In this document: positions 46,976 to 59,048 of the stretch, one piece after another
How positions within the stretch are numbered: position 1 is the first letter of the stretch
Layout of the letters: every line of letters begins with the position of its first letter
From: Sarocladium kiliense
Taxonomy: Eukaryota > Ascomycota > Sordariomycetes > Hypocreales > Sarocladiaceae
Assembly (NCBI GenBank): GCA_030734395.1
Contig: JAUZTG010000034.1
Location: 1,488,001-1,552,000, forward strand
Length of the DNA stretch: 64,000 nucleotides
Direction of reading: 5' to 3'
Position numbers and translations under genes: made by a program
The notes under the pieces: model-generated
The model's input: only the letters and a program-made list of their open reading frames with translations
Database searches by the model: none
Told to the model about the DNA's origin: nothing

Positions 46976-49889
46976 GGTGGGCGGTGTTGATGATGGAAAG
47001 AGTCAGAGTCGGGTCGACGAGGGTGATTGTAGTTGGTCGTGAACGAGGATAATCGAGGATGATTGATCGTGGGAATGGACGCAAACAGCTGAAGAGGAAA
47101 TGCCGGTGGTGGGTGGTGGTGATGGGGAAAGCGTGGGATGGGCAGCGGGAAGCAGTCAGACTAGGCACTAGGCCCAGGCGAGGTCTCGGTTACGGCAGTA
47201 GCTCGTAACGCACAAGCGCAGTAAGTACGCAAGGTAAGGTAAGGTGAGGTACCTAAGGCAAGGCAATGATTAAATGAATGAATGACCGAACGAATGGCTG
47301 AGTGGGAGGGAGGGAGGGTCCAGAGGTTCAGTCAAGTTCCAGCTTCCGGGGATGTGGCGGAGTCAAAGTCGATTACCTCTACGACTAGTCACGCTAGAGG
47401 GATCGAGGCCACTGCAGCTGCGCGCGTGTATGTATCCCCTGCTAAATACCTAACCTAGTAGCTACCCAAATTCCAGATCGGCTGGGCTCCGCAAGGTGAG
47501 ACCTGCTGCTACTACAAGTCCGGAGTAAGGTAAGCCAAGTAAGACAGACTGGCGTCAACCCCGTCGCCTGCGAGGGCCCTGTGCATCATAGTGAGCGACA
47601 CCTTAATGGTGGGCTGGGCATTGGTGCTGTAGCTATAGGGCACCTACTACCTGACTGTACACAGTAGTAGACCCCTAACATCGGAATCTCACTGCATTCA
47701 GTCACAGTCCTCCAACAGAGGCCTCAGCGGAGTTTGCCCAAGCCTGACGACCCCCTACAGTGGCCCCTCACGCCGTTACAGGTGCAGTTGCAGGGGCAAT
47801 CCAGCAGCCCAAGCCGCCTAAGACGAGGGGAGGAGGGGCAAGTAGACGAGACCCCTGGCTCAGTTTCATCATCCTCGGCATCACCTCACCTCATTGAACT
47901 TTTCTTACTCGCTTCTAGTCTTCCTCTTCCTGCGTTACCTCATCCCCAATGCTTCCCCTTGCTTATACGTCCCGCGCATCTTTGTCGGGAATCCCCACCT
48001 CATTGCTTACCACACCTACTTACCTACCTGCTTGCTTAACAAGCTTTTCGTAAGGTCAGACTGGCCCGGCGCCTAGAACAACCAGTCTTGTCTTACACAA
48101 GCCTACCCAACATGGCAATAATGATCCAGCTAATGTCCGTCCGCCTTACATACATGAGTCTCTTGAAACCTCCTCCAGTCACATGTGTGACAACATCGAG
48201 ACCGGAACCATGAATCTGCGCTGGTCCCTGATAGGCTGCACCTTGTTCCTGATCCCTGTCTGGCCGTTTGTTTGTGTCGCAGGACGAGAAAGTGCGCCAA
48301 AGGTCACCAGTCCAAGGAACAAAACCCGAAAACGAAGAGAAATCGGATCACTTGGCTCTTTGGTGTCCCACTTCACCGCTCTAATGTAACGACGGGTCTA
48401 CGGTGAGGATAGAGTTGTCGTGTTTTGTCTCGTCTGACATGATAAAGTCAACTGAAGTCATCCTCTCATCATCGCGTGCAGATCGCTACGGTATGCATAC
48501 CTGAACATCTGCTAGATAAGGATCCATCATCCCGATTGAGCCACTATTAGTCTAGTAAGAGTACAGGTGTAATTGGGCCTAGGCTCGAACTTGTAAATGT
48601 CAGCTATACCAATCCGGTAGGGCTGCTGTTGGTCCTTCACCGGACCCCCAATAGTTCGCGATAGCTTCACCACTACTTATACCACCAGGAATTACGATTA
48701 CCCGGGCATGCCTGCACATATTTGACGATCAATCTAAACAGATGGTAAATCCCAATGGTTATTTTGAAGATCCTCTGCTTATTGCCAAGTAGGACTGTAC
48801 TGTTTCCCATCACACGGCAAACAACACCCTCCGGTAAGGCACCCAATCCGAGTCGTCCGCCAATACCATCCCGACCTATTCAACATCACCAGCCAAACTC
48901 CGCTCCGCCCTCTTCCGCATCATCCTCAACAACAAACATGGAGACCAGCTTGGCCATTCAGCTTCGTCATCCCGCCCAACGTCAACCCCTCCCCCTTCCC
49001 CTCCCCTCCGTTTCAGCAACGTCTCAAAGTTGGCTCACCCACAGACACACACACCTTCAAAACCATCCACAATCGCCTGTCGGCGAGTTTGACTCATCTC
49101 TCTTGACCCTTTCCTTTCAAATTTCAAAACTGCACAGCCACGATTCCAGTACCAAACATCACAGATGAAAGACGTTACAATCGTTCGATTTGGACGGAAG
49201 CTTCGGATAGGTAAGTGATTATCTTACTCTATTCGCCTGGCATTTGCCCGGATTGTTGAAGATCCGGCTCCTGGGAGATCTCCCCATGTCGGGGTTTCAA
49301 GGAAGTGCCTTCAGGCAAGGGAAGCTGGCGAAGAGTCGGTAAGCTCTATTTGTCGTGGACGGTCGTGTGCGTGGTGAGGTTTGGTTGGGACAGCGGATCA
49401 TCCGTCCGATAAATATGTTGAGCTGCATCAGGGACGGGATCATGTTTCCTACCACCGATAAGACTTCACCCCCGATCACATGTTTTGGCACAGGAGAGTT
49501 GCAGAACAATACTTGTCAGGGGTCACCTTGCTATTAGGCTCTCCGTGCCAGCACCGACCCGGTCATGGGGCCAAGGTGTACCGACAACTATATACATGAA
49601 CTTTCTCCTTTCTCTCTGGGAGCACATACATACACGACGTCCTCCCTCTCTTCCAAACTCCCAAAATTTTGATAAAGAACAAGAAATAGAGCTCAGAGAT
49701 GCTGCGCGAAACGCCTGTAGATGAATGCCGATCCGTCATAAGGCGAGAAAAGAAGAGATGAGAAAGGCTTCAAACATAAAATGCGAGGCTTGTTTGCCAA
49801 GCATATCAGTCCGGTCATGCGTCGAGTAAAGGATGTTCATGTGGAAAGAGGCCGCGCGAGGCAACGAGTCATGCAGAAGCCTTAGCCAT
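46976..49889. other. 2.9-kb gene-free interval between the Zn(II)2Cys6 gene and the membrane-protein gene
   Basis: I see no supported gene. A C/T-rich open frame at 48755-49168 (137 codons, Pro/Ser/His-rich) is unrecognised; its 3' flank has an ATG at 49165 and a good GTAAGT donor near 49213, so a small spliced transcript is conceivable but unproven. Simple repeats lie at 47231-47320 (separate entry). The part next to 46975 must hold the regulator's promoter. Confidence 0.5.
47231..47320. repeat. Short simple-sequence patch (AAGGT, TGAA and GGGA units)
   Basis: Tandem AAGGT-type units at 47231-47251 are followed by TGAA units around 47273-47286 and GGGA units at about 47303-47320, all within 260-350 bp upstream of the Zn(II)2Cys6 start. 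These look like ordinary microsatellite-like promoter sequence. Confidence 0.6.
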
Positions 49890-51485
49890 TCAGATTCCTT
49901 CACGGAATCGTGAACCAGATGCTCCGGAGCCGTCTTGAGAAGCCAGACTCCGGCCCAGTGTCCCGGGCCCCCGTGTCGGAGGCGGGGAGGGCGGGTCCGC
50001 AAAGGGGTTCTGTTCCGTGACCGGTGTCCGGCCAGGCCCGTCTCGCATGACCATGACGCCACTGACAGGCCTCATTGGCGACCCAAGCGTTAAATGGCTT
50101 GACGGGCCCTCGTCGCGATCAAAGGCTTGCGAGCCTCGATGATAGTCAGAGATCCCGCTTGTAATACTGTCGTGGGGATCCGTGTACCCGTCTCCGCCAG
50201 TCTGGAGCACAGACTGCAACTTTCTGCCAGAGACCCGGTAGAACCCTCGTTCACCTTCTGGCATCGGCTCTGGTTGGGGCCTCCGCTTTCCAGTGAGACT
50301 AGCCATCGCAGCTGCGACGGCTGCCGGCATGGAAGACCGTTGGGCCATGGCAGGTCCTCCAGAGCCTCCAGCTTGAGTGATACCTCTCGATCCTATTGGC
50401 CCATCGCTGTCTTCCAACGCCAGGTGCGCTTGTTTCCGCTTTTTGTATCGTAGCGCCAGCATTACGAGAAGAATGAAGAAGGCTGCACCTGCAACACCAC
50501 CAACCACACCTCCGACGATTTGCTTCTCACGAGGTGACAAAGGTTCGTCCGTATTGTCCGGTCCTGCTGTTGGCTGTGCTTGATCCTCATCGCCTCCGGG
50601 AATGCCTCCTCCATCAATGGCCGCCGTGGAACTCGGCGAGTCCGCTGTACTACTTGAAAGGAACGAAGAAAGAGTTGTGTGCGAAATGATGGTGGATCGT
50701 GAAGTTGTCGTGGTCAAATCAAAAGTAGTCGTTGTGAAATCAAAGGCTTTCAGCATCGTCGTGTTTGTCTTTGCATGGATAGATGAATGGATGCTGAGAG
50801 GGGCTGTGCCTAACATTAGCCACGCCAGTCATGAGAAGATACTGAATACTTTTTACGTACTATTTGTGGCATTGTTGTGATGGTGAGCCACGCTCGCTGT
50901 GGACGCCGAGGCAGAAGGAGCGGACGTCAAGTCCGAAGACTCGACTGAAGCCGATGAGGAATCGACATGAGGGACTTCAGGCGTTATTGAAGTTGACAGA
51001 GATGCCGAGTCCGTCACAGGAACCTCAGACTGAGGTGCCTCACTCGCCGCCGGTTCCGGGGCCGGCGCCGGTGGCGTGGCTGCGACTTCCTGGGCCGAAA
51101 TGGCTGCGATTGTCTCCCCGGTTTGGGAGTCGACAACTACCGTAGCGGGAGGTCCAGCGATTGTTTGGATAGATGGTTTGCCTTCAGCGTCGGTGCCGTA
51201 AATGAGCGACAGGGTCTGGATGACATGTGTATAATAAGGTGCGCCGCCGTTATCTTGTTTGTCGACTGGTGGTTGTTGTGATGGATCGTCAGACGCTCTT
51301 TCCTCGAGTTGGCGGTCGTCTGGAGAGTCTGGCGAGTTGCGTAAACGATTGTGTGTGTGATGAAGTCTCGCGTGAGAATGAGCGTGGCTATGGGAGTATC
51401 CCTCTCGTCGGATTTGGTGATCGTGCTGTTGAAGGTCGTCAGGTTGGTCGCTATCCTGCGCCTGCGGACGATGGTCACTAGTCAT
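49890..51485 (-). CDS. Single-pass membrane protein with Ser/Thr-rich ectodomain
   Basis: Exons 50861-51485 and 49890-50803 (57-nt intron, phase A|CC) give 512 residues. The first 300 are hydrophilic: a His/Arg-rich start (YSHSHAHSHARLHHTHNRLR), then VIQTLSLIYGTDAEGKPSIQ, Ala/Pro- and Ser/Thr-rich stretches. One transmembrane helix at about 304-328 (IVGGVVGGVAGAAFFILLVM) is followed by the stop-transfer RYKKRKQ and a cytosolic tail with Pro-rich ends. The plan resembles fungal wall-sensor or mid2-like proteins, but no named domain is seen. The N-terminus starting at 51485 lacks a signal peptide. The open frame continues upstream without ATG through a hydrophobic stretch, so a spliced upstream exon carrying the true start is likely (see findings). 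Confidence 0.65.
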
Positions 51486-53878
51486 TGTCGCGGATGCGCA
51501 GCCGAGAGCGTGGCGAAGCGCAGCGGAGCCCGAGAGGCAGAACCAAAAAAGAACGGACGCGGCGCTGGGGCCGGCGATGAACCGGGTCCAGGCGGGTTTT
51601 CGATGATCGTCGTTCTCACGGCCTTTCTAGTAAACAACGGTTTTTGCGAGTGGTTGCGATTGCATGTGTGGGGATTGCTCCAGGTTGGTGGCAATACAGC
51701 GGGATTGAGGGAGCTACGATGGGCTGTAGTGAGGATGATGCCGAGGGATGGATTTTACTCGCTCCCCGTCACTCTCATGGCCATTGTGGTAGATCCTCGT
51801 GTCCGCAATTCCTATGTCTGCATTTATTGAGTCGCGGTCGGCGACTTTTCCCCAGGATGGCCGGACGTGTCGAGAATCGTGGATCTTCCCAACTCTGTCG
51901 GCGGGTTTGCGATCCAGATCAAGGCAAGCTTCAGTCCCAGATGTCGAGAGAAATGTATTCCTCCCGCGCTCGTAGTCGGGGCAAGAACGTCGAAAGGCTG
52001 ACTCGTGTCGGCCGAGTGGTTGTGAGTCGTGAAGTAGTAGGCGGCTGGCGCTGGAGTCTATTGAGTAGTGTACCTCGGGTAGAAGTATGTTGAAGCGAAG
52101 ACGAAAGGGTGTATCTGGAGAACTGAAATGAACGAATTTACCAAGACAATTGAGGAGATAAAAAGAGCGTGGATTCCCAGGGTCGGGAACTGGACGACGA
52201 GAGTCACGAGAAGGACAGAAGGAGAAGTGCCGATGGGAAGAGGAGAGAATATTAGAAGACACGAGATGAGGTACGAGGTCTGTGTGGGTGCAGACCAAGA
52301 ACAGACCAGAGCATCCATCTAGTCGTCAAGTAGAGAATGGAGGAGGATAGGGACTAGCTCAGTTTGGAGGGTCAAGCATGCAAGCAATGGGGCTGCTTTG
52401 CTCAGTTCTGCTTGGTGGATTGGACGGATGGAAAATGGGTGGATGGATGGAGCATGGGTGGTGGTGGTGTTTGTGGATGGATGGCTGCATGGGATGATGA
52501 GCTGCAGATTGGGGGACCAGCAAGCCACCGGTCAGTCAGTCAGTCAGGTCAGTCTTCTACAGAAGTCACATTGATGCGCGAGCAGTGTCTGTAGCACGCA
52601 ATGGACCTGGAAAGAGCTGTGTAGACGCTATTCCATAATCCAAAGACGGCGTCACGGAACAATTTCACTTCGACAGGGGGTCCCTGGCTGCACTAACCCA
52701 CAGAACCAATCAAGCACAGGCCGGTGGGCGACTTGGCAGGCACCGATGGAGACACAATACGGGCTCTTGCAGGCTCTTGGGGGCCCTGTGGCTCCTGTGT
52801 GGCTCGCTGTTTGTCGCTATGCCGTCTCTGGGCAATAGCCCCTAGAAGTAAAATGACGGTCACCTGGCTGTCGCGACAGGAGAGAAACCTAGTACGAGAG
52901 CCCATCTCCAATCGTTCCGTCATCCAATTCTGTCCGTTTCATTCTTGTCGTTTCGTTTCGCCGCCCGCTTGATCTAACATGTTATGTATTCGTACGCACA
53001 TCCACAGATAGACAAACACGAAAACGCACCGGCCAGAAACCCACTATCGATAGACATGTTTATCCACTCGCGTCGTCAATCTGTGGCTCGTGTTCACCTG
53101 GCAATCCAATCTCCCCGATATTTCACGCGCCGCCCCAGCCGCGTTTCCCCTTTCTGTCATGGTGGCCGTTGATAGTCAGGTCCCAAGTGCCAGACATGTG
53201 CCCAGAACGGTGGGGATGGCGTCGACAGCCACTTCGAATTCCAGACCTTTTCTCGGCTCGTTCCTGTGCCATGCAGAGACCTGGGCTCCAGCAGTGAGAC
53301 AGACAGATGCACACTCCACGGCTTCAGTCTAGTCGGGTGGATGCCGACATGAGATGCTAGATACCAGTGGAGGAAGCCGAGGAGTAACAGAAGAACTACG
53401 TTAGGTACCTTCGGTAAGGTACGAATTGGCCAAATGTTGGGATATGGATACAGGGTAGGGTCATCTCCCTCCGCTTGTTCTAGCTGAGCCACGATACATT
53501 GTGAAGCCGCGTCAGTCAGCCACGCACTGTGAAACCACTTTACGGGCGGGGAAGTCCCTGATCACCTCACGTCGTGCGTTCCCGAATCAAACTTGACCTT
53601 CCTTGTCTACACCCTGCATATCGCTACCCTGCAACCCCATCAAAAGCAGGTTTACAACGTCACCGGCCCAATCAACTTGCTGCTGGCTTCTGCATCCTCA
53701 ACCGGCTTGACGTATACTCGCGCTCTGTCGCTCTCTGTGTTGTGCCTTCACCTGTCACATCTCAAAGCACAGCCCACCAGTCGTTGGTTTCATCATCATC
53801 TAGCATCGAGTCGGCACTTTTTGTTGCTCATCAACTTGTTGCCCCGCGCTGGTCTGCCCCGCGATCTCAGTTGCCGAC
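51486..53878. other. 2.4-kb interval between divergent membrane-protein and hydrolase genes
   Basis: No recognised gene is present. The first 135 bp carry an in-frame, ATG-less extension of the minus-strand membrane protein. Simple repeats occur at 52418-52554. The last 300 bp, before 53879, are C/T-rich on the plus strand and are probably the hydrolase leader. Confidence 0.5.
52418..52554. repeat. Microsatellites: TGGA/GGT-rich patch and (GTCA)n
   Basis: TGGA- and GGT-type units dominate about 52418-52495. A cleaner GTCA array, roughly five units with one interruption, lies at 52531-52554. They are probably slippage-prone neutral sequence. Confidence 0.7.
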
Positions 53879-56127
53879 ATGTGGGCGAATCTCAACAAGG
53901 CACCGCCAGCCCATTACGATAATCCCAACGCCCGTCCAACAACTGCCTCGTCATCATCTGCCTCATTCCTCGAGCCACCGCCCAAGTACACCTTGGAACA
54001 TGAACGAGATTACTCGGACCCACGGCAATCGTCTCAGCACAGCCTTGTCCCTTCGGATGATGATCTAGAAAACGATGAACGGAGGAAACTACTCGTCATC
54101 TACATTCATGGTTTCAACGGCAATTCACAGTCCTTCCGTTCTTTTCCTGCTCATGTCCACAACTTCCTAAAGACTGCTCTCTCAGAGACACATGCGGTTC
54201 ATACCAAGCTCTATCCCCGCTACAAGACCTACAGGGCGGTCGAGGTAGCGAGGGACAAGTTCAGCGAGTGGCTTGAGCCACATGAAGGACCAAACACTGA
54301 CGTGATCCTTGTTGGACACTCCATGGGAGGTATTCTCGCTGCCGATGTCATTCTCATGGTACGCATGTTCGCTCCCAGTTGGCTGTTCTGATTCAAAGCT
54401 AACATCTGCCGTAGCCGAATCTCAACCCTAACGCACAGCAGCCTTTCAAGCATCGTATCCTAGGGCATGTTTCACTCGACTGTCCATTTCTCGGCCTACA
54501 TCCAGGCATCATCGTATCAGGTATCGCAAGTCTTTTCCAGCCATCACCTAAGCCATCACAGGATCCTACCTACATCCAGCCCAGAGGCAGTCAGTCGACA
54601 GTAGCGGTGGGAGATGACGCAGCCTCTTTCAATGCATCAACTTCATCACCTTACTCGACTTTGCCAGTTGAGCCGCGGAGGCCAGATCCTCACTTCAATG
54701 CCCCTTTCTTTAATGACCAGACATACGAGGAACGGCCTTTTCTGCAGAGTGTCTTCTCCTTCATCAAAAAGCACCATGCAGAGGGTGTAGCCAACTCTTT
54801 CGCGCAACGCCTCGTTGACCAATTGGAGTTTGGTGGGTGCTTGGCAGACTACACCGGGCTTCATGCTCGGTATAAGAAGCTTCGCTCTCTTGAGGACGTG
54901 GATGAGGTCAGCATGATTGGACAGGGTCATCCACACGGTGCTCATGCTAGGGTCCGTTTCGTTAACTACTACACGCTTTCCTCTGGTGTTCCAAAGAAGC
55001 CAAAAACGCCAGAGGACAATGGGAACGAGCCGCCGACTGACCAATTCGCTACGGAGAAGATTGGTGATATGGAAAAGTTAGATGTCGATCCGTTGCGCAA
55101 CCATTCGAGCGATGGAGGGATTGCTACGCCAAGGTCTAACATTTCAGTCACTGTCGAGGATTACAGCCAAAAGTTCGAGAAGCCAGCTCATGATGAAGAT
55201 ACGAAGCGGTTATCAACAGGCAAGGACCAATCGGACGTGGACATCTCTCGCTTATTGATGCAAGACATTGATCCGACGCCAATGTCTGACAGCGATGAGC
55301 CTAGCCAGTCGTCACACGGAGTCGAGCCGGAGCCGGCTGCATTCTCTGTAACTACATCAGCCGAGTCTCCCCAGGGCACGACCCCACAACGAATCATGAC
55401 TGAAGACCTCAGCCTACCACCACTTCCCGAAGAGCCGACACCGCCGGTTTTGCCGGATCTCGATGCATACACAGACAAAGCGTCCCGGAAACAAGCCGAA
55501 AAGGAATCCAAGCGTCTGCAAAAAGCTTACGAACAGGCCCTAAAGGACCGTGCCAAGTCCATTCGTGAGCGAGAGAAGCTCATCGAAAAGCGGCGAAAGG
55601 AAGCTCAGAAGGCTCTAGACAAACAGGACCGCGAGGAACAGAAGAAGCTCGATAAGCACGAGCAGAAGGAAAAGCAGCGGTTACAGAAAGAGGAACAACG
55701 TCTGGAGAAAGAGCGATTACGTATGGAGAAAGAAGCCGAGAAGCTCCGCAAGAAGTCTGAGTCAGCTGGAGAGTCATCCAAGGCATCGAGTCTGATGCCT
55801 CAAGAACAATTCGAAAAAGAGCAGTTCAGCGATGACGAAGAGCTCCAGCGTACAATCAGCGAGGACATGCAGGCCATGGACAATGCTGCAGCTGCTCCAA
55901 AGAAGCGCAAGAAATTCTGCACCCTTCCGCGAAAGGTCAATGGCAAGGCCGACGAGACTTGGGTAGACATCTACATGGAGAACATGAACGAGGTAACGGC
56001 TCACTGTGGACTGTTCTTCGCGGGCCCGCACTACGACAAGTTGGTTGGGGACGTGGGCAGCAGGATCGTTGGATGGGTGCAGGATGATCTAACGAAGAGG
56101 ACGATCCTGGAGATGCCTGTTGACTGA
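53879..56127 (+). CDS. Lipase-like alpha/beta hydrolase with C-terminal coiled coil
   Basis: Exons 53879-54358 and 54415-56127 (56-nt intron, phase 0) give 730 residues. A disordered N-terminus leads to a lipase fold: LLVIYIHGFNGNSQSFRSFP with the HG oxyanion-type loop, and the nucleophile Ser148 in GHSMGG. This is the pattern of DUF676/PGAP1-like serine esterases. A conserved block follows (HVSLDCPFLGLHPGIIVSGI, then SVFSFIKKHHAEGVANSFAQ and FVNYYTLSSG). From about residue 480 a long Lys/Glu/Arg/Gln-rich helix (KEQRLEKERLRMEKEAEKL) predicts a coiled coil. The end (KKRKKFCTLPRKVNG, TWVDIYMENMNEVTAHCGLF, HYDKLVGDVGSRI) is conserved-looking and could supply the catalytic His. No signal peptide is seen. 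The substrate is unknown. It converges with the HET gene, 350 bp apart. Confidence 0.78.
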
Positions 56128-56477
56128 AGACGTCACACGGCTGGACACATCATTCATGTTTGCGAGAGCGACATTTTCTTATTGCCCCTGGATCTCTTTC
56201 ACGTCACGTTTGAGGATATGCGATAGAAAGTAATGAGCATTCGTAGCGAGATACCCCCTAATTTGCAGGAATCTTTCTAGATATCAAAACATAAGAGAAG
56301 ACATAGCTGTCCAGCCACAGACGCTTGGTATATGCATGAAACCGATCATGAATAAGAGGAAAGGAAATGGTATTTTGCCAAGGGAAAATGCTTCACCGTT
56401 TCAACCAGGGAGATCAAGCCTGACCTCCATTCCATGTGATCAAGACAAGCTTCCTCCGTCTCCAAGACTAATCTCAT
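56128..56477. other. Convergent 3' spacer, hydrolase / HET gene
   Basis: This 350-bp interval probably holds only the 3' ends of the two converging genes. No other signal was recognised. Confidence 0.5.
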
Positions 56478-59048
56478 TCACCAGAGATCAACCTCCCTCA
56501 GATCCAACTTCAAGGCCTTTTTCTCTCCTACCTCCGTCTCGACCCCGCGGAGGATGGCATCATGTTCATTGACTGATGCAAATCCATCGCAAGGAACGTG
56601 TATCGCGCCCAGTCTTCGAATGCTCGGTATGTCTGCATCCTTCCCGTCGTGGTCCTTGGTGATGCAGATGAGAATGGTGAAAGCAGGGCTATTAGTATTG
56701 TTGGTATCGTTATTCTTGTTTAGTGATGAGGTTGTGGATGTGGATGTTGGTTGTGCGTTTGTGGTTTCTTTCCAGCCTCGACCGGAGAGGACCATGCCGA
56801 TCAGGCGGGGATGTTTCCCCAAGGTCTCGTCCTGGTTCTGGGCTTCGCCTCCCTCAACCTGACTCTTGTCGATTGCGCCGTTGTTATCCGGGTCTGGCAG
56901 AGGCTTATTGCTATGCGCATCAGCAATTGGCGTGGAAAGGGGCTTTTTCTCCTCAGGTACCGCTTCTCGATACAAATTCAGCACCCGTTGCCTCACACTC
57001 TTCGGCAAGTTGCAGTCCAGAACGTAGGGTTTGTCCTCCACGCTCTCCTGGTCTTGCTGCGTTGCTCGCACCGGCAGGTCGAAGCACCATGTTAACACCC
57101 TCAGGTATGATATCCGTCCCGTGGTCGTAGCTCGCTTTTTCCTCACCGCCGTATCGCCATCTATTTCCCATGACATCAGCTTGCCATCCTCGAAGCCCAC
57201 TGAGATCTCCATCTTTGGCGCTGCTGATACGCCGCTCGCAACAATAGGCGAGGTTTCTCCAACCATGCTGAATTTGAAAGCTTGATTGACGGATCCGCAC
57301 TCCGGACGTACGCGCCAGGATAACCATGTCCACGAGGGAAAGCCTTTGTTATCATCCTCATCGTGGTAATAGTATGGCTCAACAGCACCCGGTGCTGGAG
57401 CTTCGCCGTTTGGCATCCAACCCAGTCCAATAGCCAGACGATCCGTTTGGCTAACGATCGCTCCGGTGCTGAACTCATCGATGTGGAAGATTGGCACCCC
57501 AAGCAACTCATCCACGCTGCTCTCCATCTGCCGATACCTCTCGAGTACACCTTGAAACCCAGCCAGGCGATCCGCTGCTGTTGCTGCCTCACGTGGTATG
57601 TATGTCCTAATCTGATCCTTGAGTTGCCCTGGCGTCGTCCCAACCCCGTCCGAGGCGAATACCCGCCCCAGGTTCAGACTCGGCGCAAGATGCAATGATA
57701 CCCCAATACTCTCATGACAATGCAGGTTGCAGCATTGAAAATAGCATTGTGATGGCGTGAATATAAGTCTGCGCCGACTGAAGAGTCCCTCTTGAAAGGT
57801 TCGTGCTTCAGTAGCCCACCTACAACTTGCGATCTCAAGGTCTGGTCGAAGCAGAGAAGTAGTGAAAAGGCCAGCGTCAGTAAGTAAGGATAACTGTTCC
57901 TCACGCGAGCTGGAGACGCCAGGAATCCCGGTTGTGTCGTCTGTTGCTGGAATGAGTGCCACAGCTGCGTGATGGAAAATCTCGCTGATTGATGGTAACG
58001 AATGCCGTTGTGAGGTCTCATCGTCTGGAAGACAGCACTTGTCGATCCATAAATATTGTAGGCCAAGGTTTCTCGTTATGGCGATGGCATCAGCGAAGAG
58101 CTGGGGCAACGGTCCAATGAGCTGCCTGTCTTCGCCGATGTCCACCCTGAGATCCTCTTTCTCGCCCGTCCATACGTAGCTCAGAGCAGCGTACTGATCC
58201 ACGACACTGCCCTCCAGATCCGAAGCCAGGACGACTTGTTGTGACTCGCAATCGACTAGTCTCAAAGCCGGAATGTCCGTGACTGTGATAGCCTCACACG
58301 TGTCTTCGTGATGCGTCCTACAAAATTCGATCCACGTCCTCGGCAGCATGGGATCAAGCATCGCCGGCACCACCCTCCCCTCCAACACTGCCTTCCTCCC
58401 TGAGTAAGTCCTCACACTCGCTGGTCCTTCATGTGTGCTTGGATCATCCGCTGCCTTGAGAATATAGCCCCAGGGCAATTCCTTGTCCTTGGTTGTCACC
58501 TCTACCAGCACAGCCTTTCCCAGTTCTGCCTTCTCCTTGACACCCAGCTTCTCGAAAGCCTGCCGAATTCGGAGATATGGCGTGAACTTGCCTGTCTCAT
58601 CAGGTAACTGCCCGACCATGAGACGGAAGAATGTGCAGTAAGGACAGGGGGCTTCTTCTGCTGCTGATGTGCTACTGGCCGTCATACTGTCCTCATCGCT
58701 TGGTTTAATAGGCGCGACGCTGACCCAACTTTGGGTGATTGTGTGAGAGAGCTCAACCCATGGCCTCGGATTGCCAGGCCGCCAATCGAGAAGAGATGGA
58801 AAGTCGACAGCACGGCAAATGACACAGGGAGGGTGCTCCTCGTCAGCAACAACGCGGCTGGAGGGGGGTATCGTGGTCATGCTCATGAGCGTGCCCTCTC
58901 GTCGCATTGGCTTTCTGCCCGTACCAGTGCGCCTTCTCGTGGATTTAAGTTGATGAACATCTGGCGACGATTCCCTCCGTGCTGTCAAAGCGTCTGACTC
59001 CATGTAAACGGGGCCGCGACGCCGGCCGAAGAGTTTTGGGAACTTCAT
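56478..59048 (-). CDS. HET (heterokaryon incompatibility) domain protein
   Basis: This intronless frame of 856 residues belongs to the fungal HET family, whose members trigger cell death or growth arrest on non-self fusion. The HET core lies at roughly residues 285-450, with DQYAALSYVWTGE, the segment AITRNLGLQYLWIDKCCL, and WATEARTFQEGLFSRRRLIF followed by FTPSQCYFQC. These are the three classical HET blocks, although SYVWT and IDKCC vary from the commonest SYCWG and IDALC forms. The N-terminus is basic (MKFPKLFGRRRG) and carries CVIC and CPYC pairs, which could bind metal. The C-terminal half (GWMPNGEAPAPGAVEPYYYH, FPSWTWLSWR) is the usual post-HET region. There is no NACHT or repeat domain. 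Whether it is a real incompatibility locus cannot be told from one genome. Confidence 0.88.
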   Translation of the reverse strand: MKFPKLFGRRRGPVYMESDALTARRESSPDVHQLKSTRRRTGTGRKPMRREGTLMSMTTIPPSSRVVADEEHPPCVICRAVDFPSLLDWRPGNPRPWVELSHTITQSWVSVAPIKPSDEDSMTASSTSAAEEAPCPYCTFFRLMVGQLPDETGKFTPYLRIRQAFEKLGVKEKAELGKAVLVEVTTKDKELPWGYILKAADDPSTHEGPASVRTYSGRKAVLEGRVVPAMLDPMLPRTWIEFCRTHHEDTCEAITVTDIPALRLVDCESQQVVLASDLEGSVVDQYAALSYVWTGEKEDLRVDIGEDRQLIGPLPQLFADAIAITRNLGLQYLWIDKCCLPDDETSQRHSLPSISEIFHHAAVALIPATDDTTGIPGVSSSREEQLSLLTDAGLFTTSLLRPDLEIASCRWATEARTFQEGLFSRRRLIFTPSQCYFQCCNLHCHESIGVSLHLAPSLNLGRVFASDGVGTTPGQLKDQIRTYIPREAATAADRLAGFQGVLERYRQMESSVDELLGVPIFHIDEFSTGAIVSQTDRLAIGLGWMPNGEAPAPGAVEPYYYHDEDDNKGFPSWTWLSWRVRPECGSVNQAFKFSMVGETSPIVASGVSAAPKMEISVGFEDGKLMSWEIDGDTAVRKKRATTTGRISYLRVLTWCFDLPVRATQQDQESVEDKPYVLDCNLPKSVRQRVLNLYREAVPEEKKPLSTPIADAHSNKPLPDPDNNGAIDKSQVEGGEAQNQDETLGKHPRLIGMVLSGRGWKETTNAQPTSTSTTSSLNKNNDTNNTNSPAFTILICITKDHDGKDADIPSIRRLGAIHVPCDGFASVNEHDAILRGVETEVGEKKALKLDLREVDLW

